In this document: positions 10,701 to 19,689 of the stretch, one piece after another
Layout of the letters: the number at the start of each line of letters is the position of its first letter
Position numbering within the stretch: the stretch's first letter is position 1
Assembly: GCA_963575745.1 (NCBI GenBank)
Contig: CAUYUJ010005746.1
Location: 1 to 58,862, forward strand
DNA from: Prorocentrum cordatum
Taxonomy: Eukaryota; Sar; Dinophyceae; Prorocentrales; Prorocentraceae
DNA: 58,862 nt
Direction: 5' to 3'
Position numbers and translations under genes: made by a program
Notes under the pieces: model-generated
The model's input: only the letters and a program-made list of their open reading frames with translations
Told to the model about the DNA's origin: nothing
Databases searched by the model: none

Positions 10701-12435
10701 GCGTGAACACCCACGACGTGCCCTTGTCGACCGCCTGCGACACGCCCAGCACCGGCCTCTTGACGTCGGCGACCTTGTAGTCCACCCCGATCTTGTGCCC
10801 GTCCTTCGCGTACGTGACGAAGCGCTCGCCGTGGCACGGGATGTCGTCGCCGCTCGCTCCGACCAGCCTGATGCGCTCGCTCAGGTCTCTGAGTGTCTCG
10901 TGGGCCCCGTGACTCGGCGGGCACACCGATCGCGCAGCACCCGAATCCACCATGACCCAGTGCTCATTGATACCGATGATCTCCTTGTTCTCGAACGTCT
11001 CGTGCTCGTCTGCTGCCCCTGGCCGGCTCAGCTGCTCGATCGGGCTGGCCCCGACCAAGAATGGCTGCCTCGGCTGCTCGTGCTCGTTTGACGCCTCTGG
11101 CTGGCTCAGCTGCTCGGTTGGGCTGGCACCGACCAAGAATGGCTGCCTCTGCTGCGCGTGCTCGTTTGACGGCCCGCTCGAACGAAGGTGGATCGCTGTC
11201 GTCGCTGGTGCTGAGGGCGTCGCTGCTGCTCCACTCGATAACGACTCTTGCCCTTCTTCCAGCTCGATCGCGAGGCACCACAGTGGCTCTGCCCCGCTTT
11301 CGGTCGCGATCGCCATCACCGGTGCCGCGCTCCCCGCGGCGCTCGCCGCTGGTGGAGCTCCCGACGGCTTCGACTCCTGCTCGACCGCGTTGGTGCCCTT
11401 CTTCTTCTTCTGCTCTGCGAGGAACTTCCTGCACTCGCTCTTGACGTGACCGGTCTTGTGGCAGTGGAAGCACCGTTTCTCGGCCCTGTCCTTGGCCGCC
11501 TGGCTCCTCTGGTCCGTGGAGTTGTCGCCGCCCTTGCCCTTCCTGCCTTTGCCTTCCTTGCCCTTCTTTCCTTTGCCCTTGTCGCGCTCGCGCCTCGCCT
11601 TCTCCACCGCGCTCGTGTCCATCGGAACTGGTGGCGGCACTGCTGAGATGGCGCTCCTCGTCGAGATCACCATGTGCACCTCGTTGCGCATGAGCTCCCA
11701 CGTGACTAGCCTCGACGCGTTGTGGACCAGGTGCGCTCGAAGAGCTTCGTCCTGAATCCCCCGCTGGAGGATCGCCATCTTGATCCTGTCCCCAATCCTC
11801 TCGTGGCTCTGGCTCTCGTACTTCGTGACCTTGAAGTCGAAGTCCGCCAGCATCCCCACGATGTTGTCCTCTGGGAACTGGAACGCGATCAGCTCCTGCA
11901 GCAGTCCTGCATGGCGACCGGGTCTGTCGGGCTCGTACATGTCTTGCAGTGTCCTCCACGCCCGATACCCTTCTCCGACGCCGACCGGCTTGATGAGCTG
12001 CAGTGCGGCTCCTTCCAGCAGCAGGACGAGGATGAAGTACAGCTGGCGACTGCGCTGACTCGCTCCCTCCTCCAGGAGCCTCGCGTTCCTCACCTCTTCC
12101 AGCGGGAACGTCATGGCTGCTGTCAGTTCGTTGGCCATCTGCTCGTCGAGGGCCCCGAGGTACGCGAGCATCTTGAAGCTCCACCCTGGCCACTCGTCCT
12201 CGCTGCCTCCGAACGCCTTCGGCTTCGCTAGAAGCCGAGTGTCCACCAGATCCTGTGGCGCGGCCCTCGCCGCTGCCACGGGCCTGCTCGCGGCGGCGCC
12301 TGCGCTCGCGGCGGCGCCTGCGCTCGCTGCTGCTGACTCCGCCGCCAGGGCGCGCTCCTCTGCAGCCTGCACCCGTTGTTCGGCAGCCTGCAACGCTCCC
12401 TCGAGCGCCTGGAAGCGTCGCTCGATCTCCTCCAT
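7696..12435 (-). CDS. Copia gag-pol polyprotein (gag, protease, integrase, RT)
   Basis: 1,579 residues from ATG 12435. Residues 1-60 are an Ala/Glu coiled coil. About 65-290 is a gag region. A Lys/Gly basic stretch precedes the zinc knuckle CFHCHKTGHVKSEC (about 321-334). The protease has WVMVDSGAARSVC (about 490-505). The integrase zinc part is HELVHIPARSWCWVC, and its catalytic positions fit IDYYF, KHDQEAS and GVERANEE (about 695-880). A Pro-rich linker follows. The reverse transcriptase starts near 1235 (RFKWVEDLRTKDG), with DVHVAFFHADLDE and catalytic IHGDDI (about 1398). Most copia elements have YVDD there; the two Asp are kept. The ORF stops at 7696 within the link to RNase H because of a frameshift. 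Two Glu/Gln-rich repeats (QPFLVGASP) sit near 440-480. Confidence 0.95.
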   Translation of the reverse strand: MEEIERRFQALEGALQAAEQRVQAAEERALAAESAAASAGAAASAGAAASRPVAAARAAPQDLVDTRLLAKPKAFGGSEDEWPGWSFKMLAYLGALDEQMANELTAAMTFPLEEVRNARLLEEGASQRSRQLYFILVLLLEGAALQLIKPVGVGEGYRAWRTLQDMYEPDRPGRHAGLLQELIAFQFPEDNIVGMLADFDFKVTKYESQSHERIGDRIKMAILQRGIQDEALRAHLVHNASRLVTWELMRNEVHMVISTRSAISAVPPPVPMDTSAVEKARRERDKGKGKKGKEGKGRKGKGGDNSTDQRSQAAKDRAEKRCFHCHKTGHVKSECRKFLAEQKKKKGTNAVEQESKPSGAPPAASAAGSAAPVMAIATESGAEPLWCLAIELEEGQESLSSGAAATPSAPATTAIHLRSSGPSNEHAQQRQPFLVGASPTEQLSQPEASNEHEQPRQPFLVGASPIEQLSRPGAADEHETFENKEIIGINEHWVMVDSGAARSVCPPSHGAHETLRDLSERIRLVGASGDDIPCHGERFVTYAKDGHKIGVDYKVADVKRPVLGVSQAVDKGTSWVFTPSGSYMIPKPIEFSDPDAVPLVRRNDLFYLKMDRYGEGVKNSLVMPVRGEEPGGEPGGASAASRAAARAALQGGGGGGAAATRAQAEASEPAAQAVLEESVPVRVKKDPVKPSLAEQRTHELVHIPARSWCWVCVRSKFTDDPHYKAGHERTGDEVQIDYYFLGQLSILNMVHMNSQAIHGIMGPKGTDAYMVKTAVATIENWGLDRIVLKHDQEASITALAREIKAQRKAPTMIESAQRANHQGVGGVERANEELGKQIRALLFSVGDNYKRELPAEHGLLPWLIRHAGWQLNRFTVHGNGKTTYEVLKGRPYRGELVNFAECVWARDPTPTSKLQPRWHAAVWLGKTEVSDEHLVAGPTRTTRVRTVRRRPEGERFVLEELDKFAGVPWDMHRAPQIGIVPTGAPQVEPNQQRLMPPPPPPPVALPAAGPEALVPPAMVGPAPPAGPGGAGLRSTYITRALIDKYGWTPMCPRCVTGMGSHSEECRKRIENELRKEEMARAAAEAAPSSAAAGAAPTPAAAGAAPGPAAGAGDGRPGSSGDASMAPRDDQGEASAKRPRQTAAITVGSLAVGAFVEINPCTYEGLDQQSHEELETVTEIESCEPLEIGMFEVSPVEPAAITVLPDTEKHVYDARSGKELPRDLARRGREAEIEEMRRHGVFEEVRVAESRGKVVRFKWVEDLRTKDGNPFVRSRGVAMEINTYGREDCNAGTPPIAIVRAIVSLAATKKGRRHLSVHDVHVAFFHADLDEWIVVIPPPGLRRDGYVWQLRKAMYGTRKAAQAWQEYVAGVFKKNNWTRIAVAAGVYHEPLLDMTSAIHGDDILTEGEEEPLDVLDQQLMASMDVKCIGRVGPDGVRELPYLKRKIRWTGKGFVWIGDTKHVTRCVELLGLTECKPADTPGSKATGKSVREALDPLPHDEAKLYQQVAGLVNYVAVDRPDIQFAVKVILTDMGKPTVISMLRLRRCVRYLHGRRELGWFYEKQEMPKEGSLRDGLGLGRG

Positions 12436-12675
12436 ACTTCAGATCGAGCTTCTCGTCGAACTTCCTGCTCCTCAGGATGTCTGCCTTGTTCGACCTTGAG
12501 CCTCGCTTCGTCTTCTTCTTCTTCGGCGGCGTGCTGGGCTAAGAAGGGCCGGCTGGCGCGGCCCCCGCCGCTGCCAGCCGCCAGGGCGCGGCCCTCGCCG
12601 CTGCCCTATTGCTGGCGCGCGCGCGCGCGCCGCGGGTGGCTGGAAGGGAAGCGGCGGCGGGAACGAACCCACGCC
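12436..12675 (-). other. Copia 5' leader
   Basis: About 240 nt between the primer-binding site and the gag start. It is GC-rich and contains an alternating CG tract (12617-12632). Confidence 0.6.
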
Positions 12676-12687
12676 GCTCCGCTACCA
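12676..12687 (-). promoter_or_regulatory. Primer-binding site of copia
   Basis: The minus strand reads TGGTAGCGGAGC directly after the 5' LTR. Ten of twelve bases match the classic site for initiator tRNA-Met (TGGTATCAGAGC). It starts with TGG, the complement of the tRNA CCA end. Confidence 0.75.
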
Positions 12688-12742
12688 TGTTGATGGTTTT
12701 TACTTGGACCAAGGGGCTACATATTAGCATGTACAGTCAACA
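12688..12742 (-). repeat. 5' LTR of copia (55 bp)
   Basis: Direct-repeat partner of 6361-6415. On the minus strand it starts TGTTGACTGTAC and ends CCATCAACA. Confidence 0.9.
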
Positions 12743-12747
12743 GAAAG
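12743..12747. other. 5-bp target-site duplication of copia (right)
   Basis: GAAAG, matching 6356-6360. Confidence 0.9.
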
Positions 12748-13106
12748 GGACAGTGCACTTCGTCAACCTGGACACCAGCATCAATTGAAAATAATCGAAT
12801 GCTTTGAGAAGGATATTCGACCTCGTCAACCTGGACCCCAGCATCAATAGCAGAAGAAAAACCGCGAAGTGCAACGGAATCAACTTTCGGGCAGCTATCA
12901 GAGGGACGGAGTAATGCTGTCAACAACTTATTAGCCTGAGCATCCAACTCTGCATGCAAGACCGTGTCACGGGCGACTAGGCCTTCGAGCACCAACGGAA
13001 GAGGACAATTCGGTCGAACCCATCCAAGTTGGCAAGCCCGAGCCCGACGCAAACCCCTGGACGCGAGACTCCGCACATGAGGCATCTGGCACAAACAAGA
13101 CCACAA
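12743..13106 (-). pseudogene. 5' part of the retroposed ORF, split by copia
   Basis: Unrecognised protein. ATG 13106 opens 121 codons before the copia LTR; joined to 6355-5556 the frame continues without a break for 387 residues. The first ~80 residues include a Leu/Ala-rich helical stretch (ARDTVLHAELDAQANKLLTA). Then come repeats IDAGVQVDEVEYPSQSIR and IDAGVQVDEVHCPF, which match in phase the IDAEVQVHSQSIRV repeats beyond the insertion. The start is the first ATG of the open frame; an upstream start in 13107-13459 is not excluded. Confidence 0.55.
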
Positions 13107-13459
13107 ATGATAGGTATATGGCAGAAAACTGAGGGAAGATGTGTGAGGACACCTGAGAGATCACAACAATGAAATGCTGCAAATTGAACAATATGCAATC
13201 CACTCAAGGCAGATCTGAAAGAAGAGAGACTTACGAGCACCACTCTAGGCAGTGAGGAACAAGTCAGCGTATACAAATTGCCGCCACCAAACCGCAACGA
13301 GAAATGGATATGAGAGACCAACAATGGCAAGCAGGATGTAAAGGGAGATGGGCAGTTGCGTAAGCAGAGCAAAACAACGCGCTAGCTCAACGTTCACCTT
13401 CGCGGAGGTTCCCCAGGCAGGAGAAAATGAACGTTCGCTGAGCCTTGAGCCTTGAGCCT
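13107..13459 (-). other. 5' leader of the retroposed cDNA with spliced-leader relics
   Basis: On the minus strand the insertion begins with three tandem AAGGCTC units (13459-13437, one base shared with the duplication). They match the 3' end of the dinoflagellate spliced leader repeated by successive rounds of trans-splicing and retroposition. No convincing ORF is seen before ATG 13106. Confidence 0.5.
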
Positions 13460-13470
13460 TCAACCAGGCT
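13460..13470. other. 11-bp target-site duplication, 5' side of the retroposed cDNA
   Basis: TCAACCAGGCT, identical to 5100-5110. Confidence 0.85.
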
Positions 13471-13478
13471 ACCGCCGG
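13460..13478 (-). repeat. Right half of the occupied stem-loop
   Basis: Loop end plus arm ACCGCCGG, completing 5086-5110. It is followed by GAGCCTCGTAGAGCTC, the standard flank of this repeat. Confidence 0.85.
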
Positions 13479-13484
13479 GAGCCT

Positions 13485-14840
13485 CGTAGAGCTCTTTTCT
13501 CGCGCGGCGCTGCTCGGAACACACGGGAAAGGCTTTCTCAAGCGTGAAGAAAAAACTTGAAAAATACGTTTGTCCCGTTTTCATCCGACGTCGGTTTCCG
13601 TGATAGAAAACATCGCATCTGCGGGCCAGAGAATTGGACTGGGAGACACACGTGAGAAATATTTGTCTATTGATTTCTGTGCGGGAGAGCTCTCAAGCTC
13701 ATCTGCGGCTCGAGTTAAGTTAAACATTGCACCATCAATTCGAAAAATTCGGTCGCATACGAATAGTTTTGCGGACCTAGCTCGAGTAGCAGATCTGGTG
13801 AGAGCTCTAGATGCTTCAGCCGAACGCCCCTGATGATTCTGAATCGGTTTCTGTACGCATCAGCTGGCTAGCTCACCTACAGCTCGAGTTAAGTACAAAC
13901 TACCAACAGCGCCTATAAAGAGAACTTCAGAGATACGAATAGTGTCGCCTAGCTCGAGTAGCAGACCGAGTTCGGACCTCTCGATGCAACCGACAAACGC
14001 GTCTGGTCATACTGAATCAGTGTATGTACGTACCAGCTCTGTAGCTCCTCTAAATCTCGAGTTAAGTACAGAAAGCCGACAGCACTTGTCAAAATGATTC
14101 GAAGAATACAATAGTTTTGCCGACCTAGCTCGAGAAGCAGACCGAGTTCAGACCTCTGGATGGCATAGACGAACGCGCCTGATGATTCTGAATCGGTTTC
14201 TATAAGTACCAACTCTGTAGCTTTTCTAAATCTCGAGTGAAGTCCAGGAAACCGTCAATGCGTGTCAAGATGCTCGAAACACAGTCGATTCCTGCAAGTA
14301 TTTTGATAGTAATATTGCGGCTACGGACCTGAGAATTGAACTGGCAGACGCAGCATAACCCACTCCGAATCGATTCCTGTGATTACCAGCCCTGCAGCCC
14401 CCCTACAGCCCGAGTTTTGTGCAGAAAACCGACAGCTCTCAGGATGACTCGAACAATGCGAATAGTTTCGCGGACCTAGTTCGGGCAGCAGACCGAGTTT
14501 CGAGCTCTGGATTCGACAGGCGGACGCACCTGATGTCTCCAAAACGATTCCTGCGACTACCAGGTAGCCCCCCTACAGCCCGAGTTAAGTACAGAAAACC
14601 GACAGCACCTCTCAAGATGACTCGAAGAATACGAATAGTTTCGCGATTCTAGATCGGGCAGCAGACCGAGTTCAGAGCTATGTATTCAACAAACGAACGC
14701 GACTGATGATTCCGAATCGGTTTCTCTAAGTATCAGCTCTATAGCTGTCGTATAGCTCGAGTTAAGTACAGAAAACCGAGAGCGCCTGTGAAGATGACTC
14801 GAATAATACGAATAGGTTTGCGGACCTAGCTCGGCTAGCA
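13485..14840 (+). repeat. Block B followed by ~175-bp satellite, forward
   Basis: Block B in reverse sense (13485-13690, with TCGCGCGGCGCTGCTCGGAA and the GATAGAAAACATCGC segment), then satellite monomers in forward sense at 13690-14280 and 14380-14840. A second reverse block B lies at 14280-14370. Monomers are diverged but keep the GACCGAGTTC and TCTGAATCGG landmarks. Confidence 0.8.
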
Positions 14841-15072
14841 GACCGACAATTCATTTTGAGAAACCAGATTTTTCGCACCTGTAGACGACTGTGAGAGCCT
14901 CTGCGTCTTAATATGAGCTCTGTAGGCGCATTTTTACTGTCAAAATACTTGGCGCAACCAACTGTATTTCTACATGAAAAAAATTGATGTTCAATTCTTT
15001 AAGAAATGCCTCCAGAAGCTCTCCCATTCGACTCTGAGCACTCTCACGCGTGGAAGGAGCTCTACGAGGTTC

Positions 15073-15105
15073 CCGGCGGTGACCAGGTTGACGGTTCACC
15101 GCCGG
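15073..15105 (+). repeat. Stem-loop repeat, GA/TC arm type, perfect
   Basis: Arms CCGGCGGTGA and TCACCGCCGG pair over 10 bp. The loop is CCAGGTTGACGGT. Compared with the AA/TT type, both arms changed together. Confidence 0.85.
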
Positions 15106-15846
15106 TGCCAGTACCTCGTAGAGCTCTTCGGCATCGATGAGCTAGAGGAATTCCGGCGCGGGGTGGAGCTAGTAACTCGTGGAGCTTCCCTTAGCAAGTT
15201 ATTGCTGGAAACTTAAGAGTAAACCTCGTAGAGCTCTTCAGCAAAGAGCTAAGAGGAATTCGGGCGCAGGGTGGAGCTAGTTGGCCGGCCCGACCAAAAG
15301 AGAGGATGTGGTAACCTGGGGTCGGCTTTTTTTTCACTTTATGCGAAATTTTGAAGTTCCTTTTGAGAACCGGTATTTTTCTCACGTGTAATTGGTTATG
15401 CCGCGTCTGCCAGTTAAATTCTCAGGTCCGTAGCTGCAATATTACTATCAAAAGACTTGAGGGAACCGTCGGCGGATTTCAGTCATCTCGACACGCGTTG
15501 ACGGTTTTATACCTCGTAGAGCTCTTCGTCATCGATGAGCTAGAAGAATTCCGGCGCGGGGTGGAGCTAGTTGGCCCACCCGGCCGGGGCGGACAAATTG
15601 GTTACTTTTGGTCGGTTTTGCAAACATTTGAAAGATATTTAACCATTTATTTTGAGAAAGCAGATTTTTGCGCGTCGCTGACAGCAGCTCAGCTCTCCCG
15701 ATGTATCTTCTTATGAGTTGACTTCCGGGAACTGAGCGAATGTGAACATCGAAAAAATCAAAAATACAGATTTTCAAAAAATCTATATGTTTTACTCCAC
15801 TTCGATTCTCAGCACTCTTACCAGTGTGCGGAGCTCTACGAGGTTC

Positions 15847-15879
15847 CCGGCGGTGACTAGGTTGACGGTTCACCGCCGG
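15847..15879 (+). repeat. Stem-loop repeat, GA/TC arm type
   Basis: Arms CCGGCGGTGA and TCACCGCCGG; loop CTAGGTTGACGGT. Confidence 0.85.
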
Positions 15880-16130
15880 CGCCAGTAATTCCGGGGCGCT
15901 GGAGAGCTAGTTGGCAAGAAAAATCTCGACGGACTTTTGGGTGACTTTTGGTCGGTTGAAAGTTTTTGTTCTCGAAATTCCTCAATTCGTTTGGGCTCTA
16001 GTATTTTTTCCCGTGATATTCGATCTTATTCCCGCTCGCCATCTTGATCTCAGCTCGATCGGGTACCTTTTACTCCCAAAAAGCACACCGGCGGGATCGG
16101 CCGTTTCGAGTCATCTTGATACGCGCTCAC
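15880..16130 (+). repeat. Dispersed block C, forward
   Basis: AATTCCGGGGCGCTGGAGAG, GAAAAATCTCGACGGAC, TTTTTTCCCGTGATATTCGA, CTCGATCGGGTACC and GGCGGGATCGGCCG occur in order. Confidence 0.75.
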
Positions 16131-17380
16131 TGTATATTGGACTTATCTCGAGATGCAGGACAGCTACAGAGCTGGTAAGCACACCTTATCGATTCAGAAT
16201 GATCAGGCGCGTTCGTCTGTTGCATCCAGAGGTCTGAACTCGGTCTGCTAGCCGAGCTAGGTCTGGAAACCTATTCGTATTATACCTCGTAGAGCTCTTC
16301 GGTATCGATGAGCTAGAGGAATTCCGGCGCAGGGTGGAGCTAGTTGACCAACCCGACCAAAAGAAACAATGTGGCACATTTGGGTCAGTTTTGCCAAGAT
16401 TTGTGACAATTCATTCTAATAAAACAGAATTTTCGCACCTGTAGTGGGTTATCCCGCGTCTGCCAATCAAATTCTCAGATCCGTAGGCGCAGTATTACTA
16501 TCAAAGCACTTGGAGCAAGCGTCTTTGGATAAAAACATGAAAACATGTTCTTTCCAATTTTTTTGGTCTTGCTCCAGACCTTCATGTGTAACGAGGAGCG
16601 TCGTGCGAGAAAAGAGCAATACAAGGACCCCGGCGGTGACCTGGTTGACGGTTTACCGCCGGTTCCCATTCGAGTCATCTTGACAGGCGCTCTTGGTTTT
16701 CTGTACTCAACTTGAGCTATATGACAGCCACAGAGCTGATACTCACAGAAATCCATTCAGAATCATCAGTCGCGTTCGTCTGTTGAATCCAGAGATCTGA
16801 ACTCGGTCTGTTGCTCGATCTAGAATCGCGAAACTATTCGTATTGTTCGAGTCATCTTGAGAGATGCTTTCGGCTCTGTACTTAACTCGGTAGGGGGGGA
16901 TACAGTGCTGATAGTGACAGGAATCGATTTGGAGACATCAGGCGCGTCCGCCTGTCGAATCGAGAGCTCGAAACTCGGTCTGCTGCCCGAACCAGGTCCG
17001 CGAAACTGTTTGTAGTATTCGAGTCATCCTGGAAGAACTGTCGGTTTCTGAACTTAACTGGGGCTGTAGGGGGGCTGCAGGGATGGTAATCATAGGAATC
17101 GAGTGGGAGACATCAATCGCGTCCACCTCGCATTCAGAGGTCTGAACTCGGTCTGATACTCGAGCTAGGTTTACCAAACTATTCGTATTGCTCGAGTGAT
17201 CTTCAGAGGTGCTCTCGATTTACGCACGTAACTCGGGCTGCAGGAGAGCTACAGAGCTCGTACAGAAGAAAATTCAGAAGCATCAGGGGAGCTTGGCTGT
17301 TGCATCGAGAGTCTGAAATCGCTTGGGCTGAAAAACTCTTCGTTCTCTGCAATTTGTTTTCGACGTTATATATTGTCAGG
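16130..17380 (-). repeat. ~175-bp satellite, reverse, with an embedded block B
   Basis: Monomers read in reverse (CAGAATCATCAGGCGCGTTC, then CTGAACTCGGTCTGCTxxTC) at 16130-16280 and 16670-17380. A block B unit with a stem-loop lies at 16290-16670. Confidence 0.8.
16630..16662 (+). repeat. Stem-loop repeat, GA/TT intermediate
   Basis: Arm CCGGCGGTGA faces TTACCGCCGG. One pair becomes G-T, a wobble in RNA, intermediate between the two perfect arm types. Confidence 0.8.
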
Positions 17381-17396
17381 AAGCTCTACGAGTCCC

Positions 17397-17430
17397 CCGG
17401 CGGTAAGAAAGGTTGACGGTTTACCGCCGG
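17397..17430 (+). repeat. Stem-loop repeat, AA/TT arm type, perfect
   Basis: Arms CCGGCGGTAA and TTACCGCCGG; loop GAAAGGTTGACGGT. Confidence 0.85.
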
Positions 17431-17727
17431 CGCCCAGTTGGCCGACCCGACCAAAAGAGACAATGTGGCACATTTGGGTCGGTTTTGCTAAGATTTGCCA
17501 GATATTTGACACTTCATTTGGAGACCAGATTTATCGCACCTGTGGTGGGTTATGCCGCGTCTGCCAATCAAATTCTCAGGTCCGTAAGTGCAGTACTACT
17601 ATCAAAACACTTGGAGCAACCGACGTTGGATGAAACAGAAAAACGTGTTTTTGTCAAGTCTGTTCGTTTCTCGCTCCCGAAGTTTTCTTCATGCGTTCCG
17701 AGGATCGCCGCACAAGAAAAGAGCTTC

Positions 17728-17760
17728 CCGGCGGTAGCCAGGTTGACGGTTTACCGCCGG
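17728..17760 (+). repeat. Stem-loop repeat, one wobble
   Basis: Arm CCGGCGGTAG faces TTACCGCCGG; the loop has CCAGGTTGACGG. Confidence 0.8.
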
Positions 17761-18009
17761 TTCCCAGTTCCGGGGCGCTGGAGAGCTAGTTGGCAAGAAA
17801 AATATCGACGGACCTTTTGCTGACTTTTGGTCGGTTGAAAATTTTGTTCTCGAAATTCAACAATGCGTTTGAGCTCTAGTATTTTTTCCCGTGATATTCG
17901 ATATTATTCCCGCTCGCCGTCTTGGTCTCAGCTCGATCGGGTACCTTTCACTGTCAAAAAGCACTGCGGCGGGATCGGCCGTTTCGGATCATCTTGACAC
18001 GCGGTGACG

Positions 18010-18930
18010 GTTTTCTCAAGATAACTCGAGCTATAGAAGAGCTACAGAGCTGATACTTACAGAAACCAATTCAGAATCATCAGGCGCGCTTGTCTGTTGA
18101 ATCCCGAGTTCTGAACTCGATCTGCTGCTCGAGCTAGGTCCGCGAAATTATTCGCATTGTTCGAGTCATCTTGAGAGATGCTGTCGGTTTTCTGCACTTA
18201 ACTCTGGCTGTAGAGTGGCTACAGGGCTGGTAATCACAAAAACCGATTTAGACATCAGGCGCGTCCACCTGTCGCATGCAGAGGTCTGAACTTCGTCTGC
18301 TACTCGAACTAGGTCCGCAAAACTATTCGTACTGCTCCAGTCATTCCGACAGAGACTGTCGGATTTCTACTTTACTCGGGCTCTAGAGCTGCAGCGCTGA
18401 TACGCACAGAAACCGATGCAGACTGATCAGGCGCGTTCGTCGATTGCATCCAGAGTCTGAAATGGGTTGCGAAACTATTCGTATCGTTCGAGTTATTTTG
18501 AGAGGTGATGTCGGTTTTCGCACGCAACTCGGGCTGTCGGAAAGGTACAGAGCTGGTACGCACAGACACCAATCCAGAAGCATCAGGAGCGTTCGTCTGT
18601 TGCATCGAGAGGTCTGAACTCGGTCTGCTATCCGAGTAAGGTTCACAAAATTATTCGTATTCCACTGATCATTTTTTTCCAAATAATGGTGAATTTCTTC
18701 ACTGAACTCGAGCGGCCGAAAAATCAGAAGGGAATCGTGAGGCGTGAAGCATCTACACGCTTAATTTGAGTCTGGAACGCAGACGCCAAAAACGAATTCG
18801 TACTCTGCTACTTGCTCCGAGCACAGCAATGGGATATCACTAGACGCTGAGATCAATCTGCTATCAGCTCGGGCGAAAAAAACTGTCGGTTCTCTGCTAT
18901 TTTTTTCGATCATTATATGGTCAGGAGCTC
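18010..18930 (-). repeat. ~175-bp satellite, reverse
   Basis: About four monomers of the first subfamily, then (18690-18930) the second subfamily, marked by GCGAGCTCGG/GCTCGGGCGAAAAAACTGTC and TTTTTTTCGATCATTATATGG. Confidence 0.75.
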
Positions 18931-18940
18931 TACGAGTCCC

Positions 18941-18974
18941 CCGGCGGTAAGAAAGGTTAACGATTTACCGCCGG
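18941..18974 (+). repeat. Stem-loop repeat, AA/TT type
   Basis: Arms CCGGCGGTAA and TTACCGCCGG; the loop carries two substitutions (GTTAACGAT). Confidence 0.8.
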
Positions 18975-19650
18975 CGCCCAGTTGACAAGGAAAATCTCGA
19001 CGGACATTTGGGTGACTTTTGGTCGGTTGAAAATTTTGCTCTCGGAATTCAACCATTTGGTAGAGCTCTAATATTTTTTCCCGTGATATTCGATCTTATT
19101 CCCGCTCGGCATCTTGATCTCAGCTCGGTCGGGTACCCTTTACTACCAAAAAGCATCCCGGCGGGATCGGCCGTTTCGAGTCATCTTGACAGGCATTGTC
19201 GGTTTGTTCAACTAAACTCGAGCTGTAGGACAGCTTATAGAAACCGATTTAAAATCATGAGGCGCGCTTGTCTGATGAATTCAGAGCTCTGAACTCGGTC
19301 TGCTGCCCGAGCTAGGTCCGCCTTCAGAGACGCTGTCGGTTTTCTGCACTTAACTGGGCTATAAGGGGGCTACAAGGTGATCATCACAGGAATCGATTCG
19401 GAGACATCAAGCGCGTCCGCCTGTCGCATTCAGAGGTCTGAAATCGGTCGGCTACTCGAGCTAGGTTTGTGAAACTATTCGTATTGTTCGAGTCATCTTA
19501 AGAGATGCAGTCGGTTTTCTGTACTTAAATCCTGTAAGGTGTGCTACAGAGCTGATAATCACACGAATCGATTTGGAGACATCAGTCGCGTCCGCCTGTC
19601 GCATTTAGAGGTCTCAACTCGGCATGCTACTCGAGCTCGTTCGCGCAACT
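18975..19650 (-). repeat. Block C then reverse ~175-bp satellite
   Basis: Block C at 18975-19195; about 2.5 reverse monomers at 19195-19645. Confidence 0.75.
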
Positions 19651-19655
19651 GGGCG

Positions 19656-19689
19656 CCGGCGGTAAACCGTCAACCTTGGTTACCGCCGG
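19656..19689 (-). repeat. Stem-loop repeat, AA/TT type, inverse sense, perfect
   Basis: Arms CCGGCGGTAA and TTACCGCCGG; loop ACCGTCAACCTTGG. Confidence 0.85.

Larger units (their letters stand above)
6361..12742 (-). mobile_element. Complete Ty1/copia LTR retrotransposon with 55-bp LTRs
   Basis: A 6,382-bp element in reverse orientation. It is bounded by 55-bp direct repeats that start TGTTGA and end TCAACA and differ at one base, and by a GAAAG duplication. It contains gag, zinc knuckle, protease, integrase, reverse transcriptase and RNase H in copia order (integrase before reverse transcriptase). A primer-binding site adjoins the 5' LTR. Near-identical LTRs point to a young insertion. One frameshift separates the reverse transcriptase ORF from the RNase H ORF. 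Confidence 0.95.
5111..13459 (-). mobile_element. Retroposed cDNA (processed retrogene) with a nested copia
   Basis: This is an insertion in the loop of a stem-loop repeat, flanked by TCAACCAGGCT on both sides. After removing the copia (6361-12742) and one copy of its 5-bp duplication, about 1.96 kb remains. It reads on the minus strand as an mRNA copy. The 5' end is AGGCTCAAGGCTCAAGGCTC, matching repeated copies of the last 7-8 bases of the dinoflagellate spliced leader (GGCTCAAG). It continues with a leader, one intron-free ORF of 387 codons and a 3' part, and ends in seven or eight A (plus-strand T 5110-5117). Spliced-leader relics, poly(A) and target duplications are the known hallmarks of recycled cDNAs in dinoflagellates. 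The spliced-leader match is short, so that point is inference. Confidence 0.75.
14840..15880 (+). repeat. Stem-loop/block B units, forward, with two intact hairpins
   Basis: Repeating order: GAGCTCTACGAGGTTCCCGG, stem-loop, CGCCAGT, GGCCxACCCG...GGTCGGTTTT, TTGAGAAA(A/C)CAGATTTTT, GCACCTGTAG, TCAGGTCCGTAG, TACTATCAAAACACTTG. The segment CCGACCC...GGGTCGG can also form a second smaller hairpin. Confidence 0.75.
17380..18010 (+). repeat. Two stem-loop units with block B, then block C
   Basis: Stem-loops lie at 17397-17430 and 17728-17760. Block B is between them, and block C is at 17760-18010. Confidence 0.75.

Noticed and set aside
12640-12687. tRNA gene fragment next to the copia LTR (GGGTTCGTTCCC looks like a T-arm)
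   Set aside because: No acceptor or anticodon arms can be formed; the LTR-adjacent TGG start is better explained as a primer-binding site.
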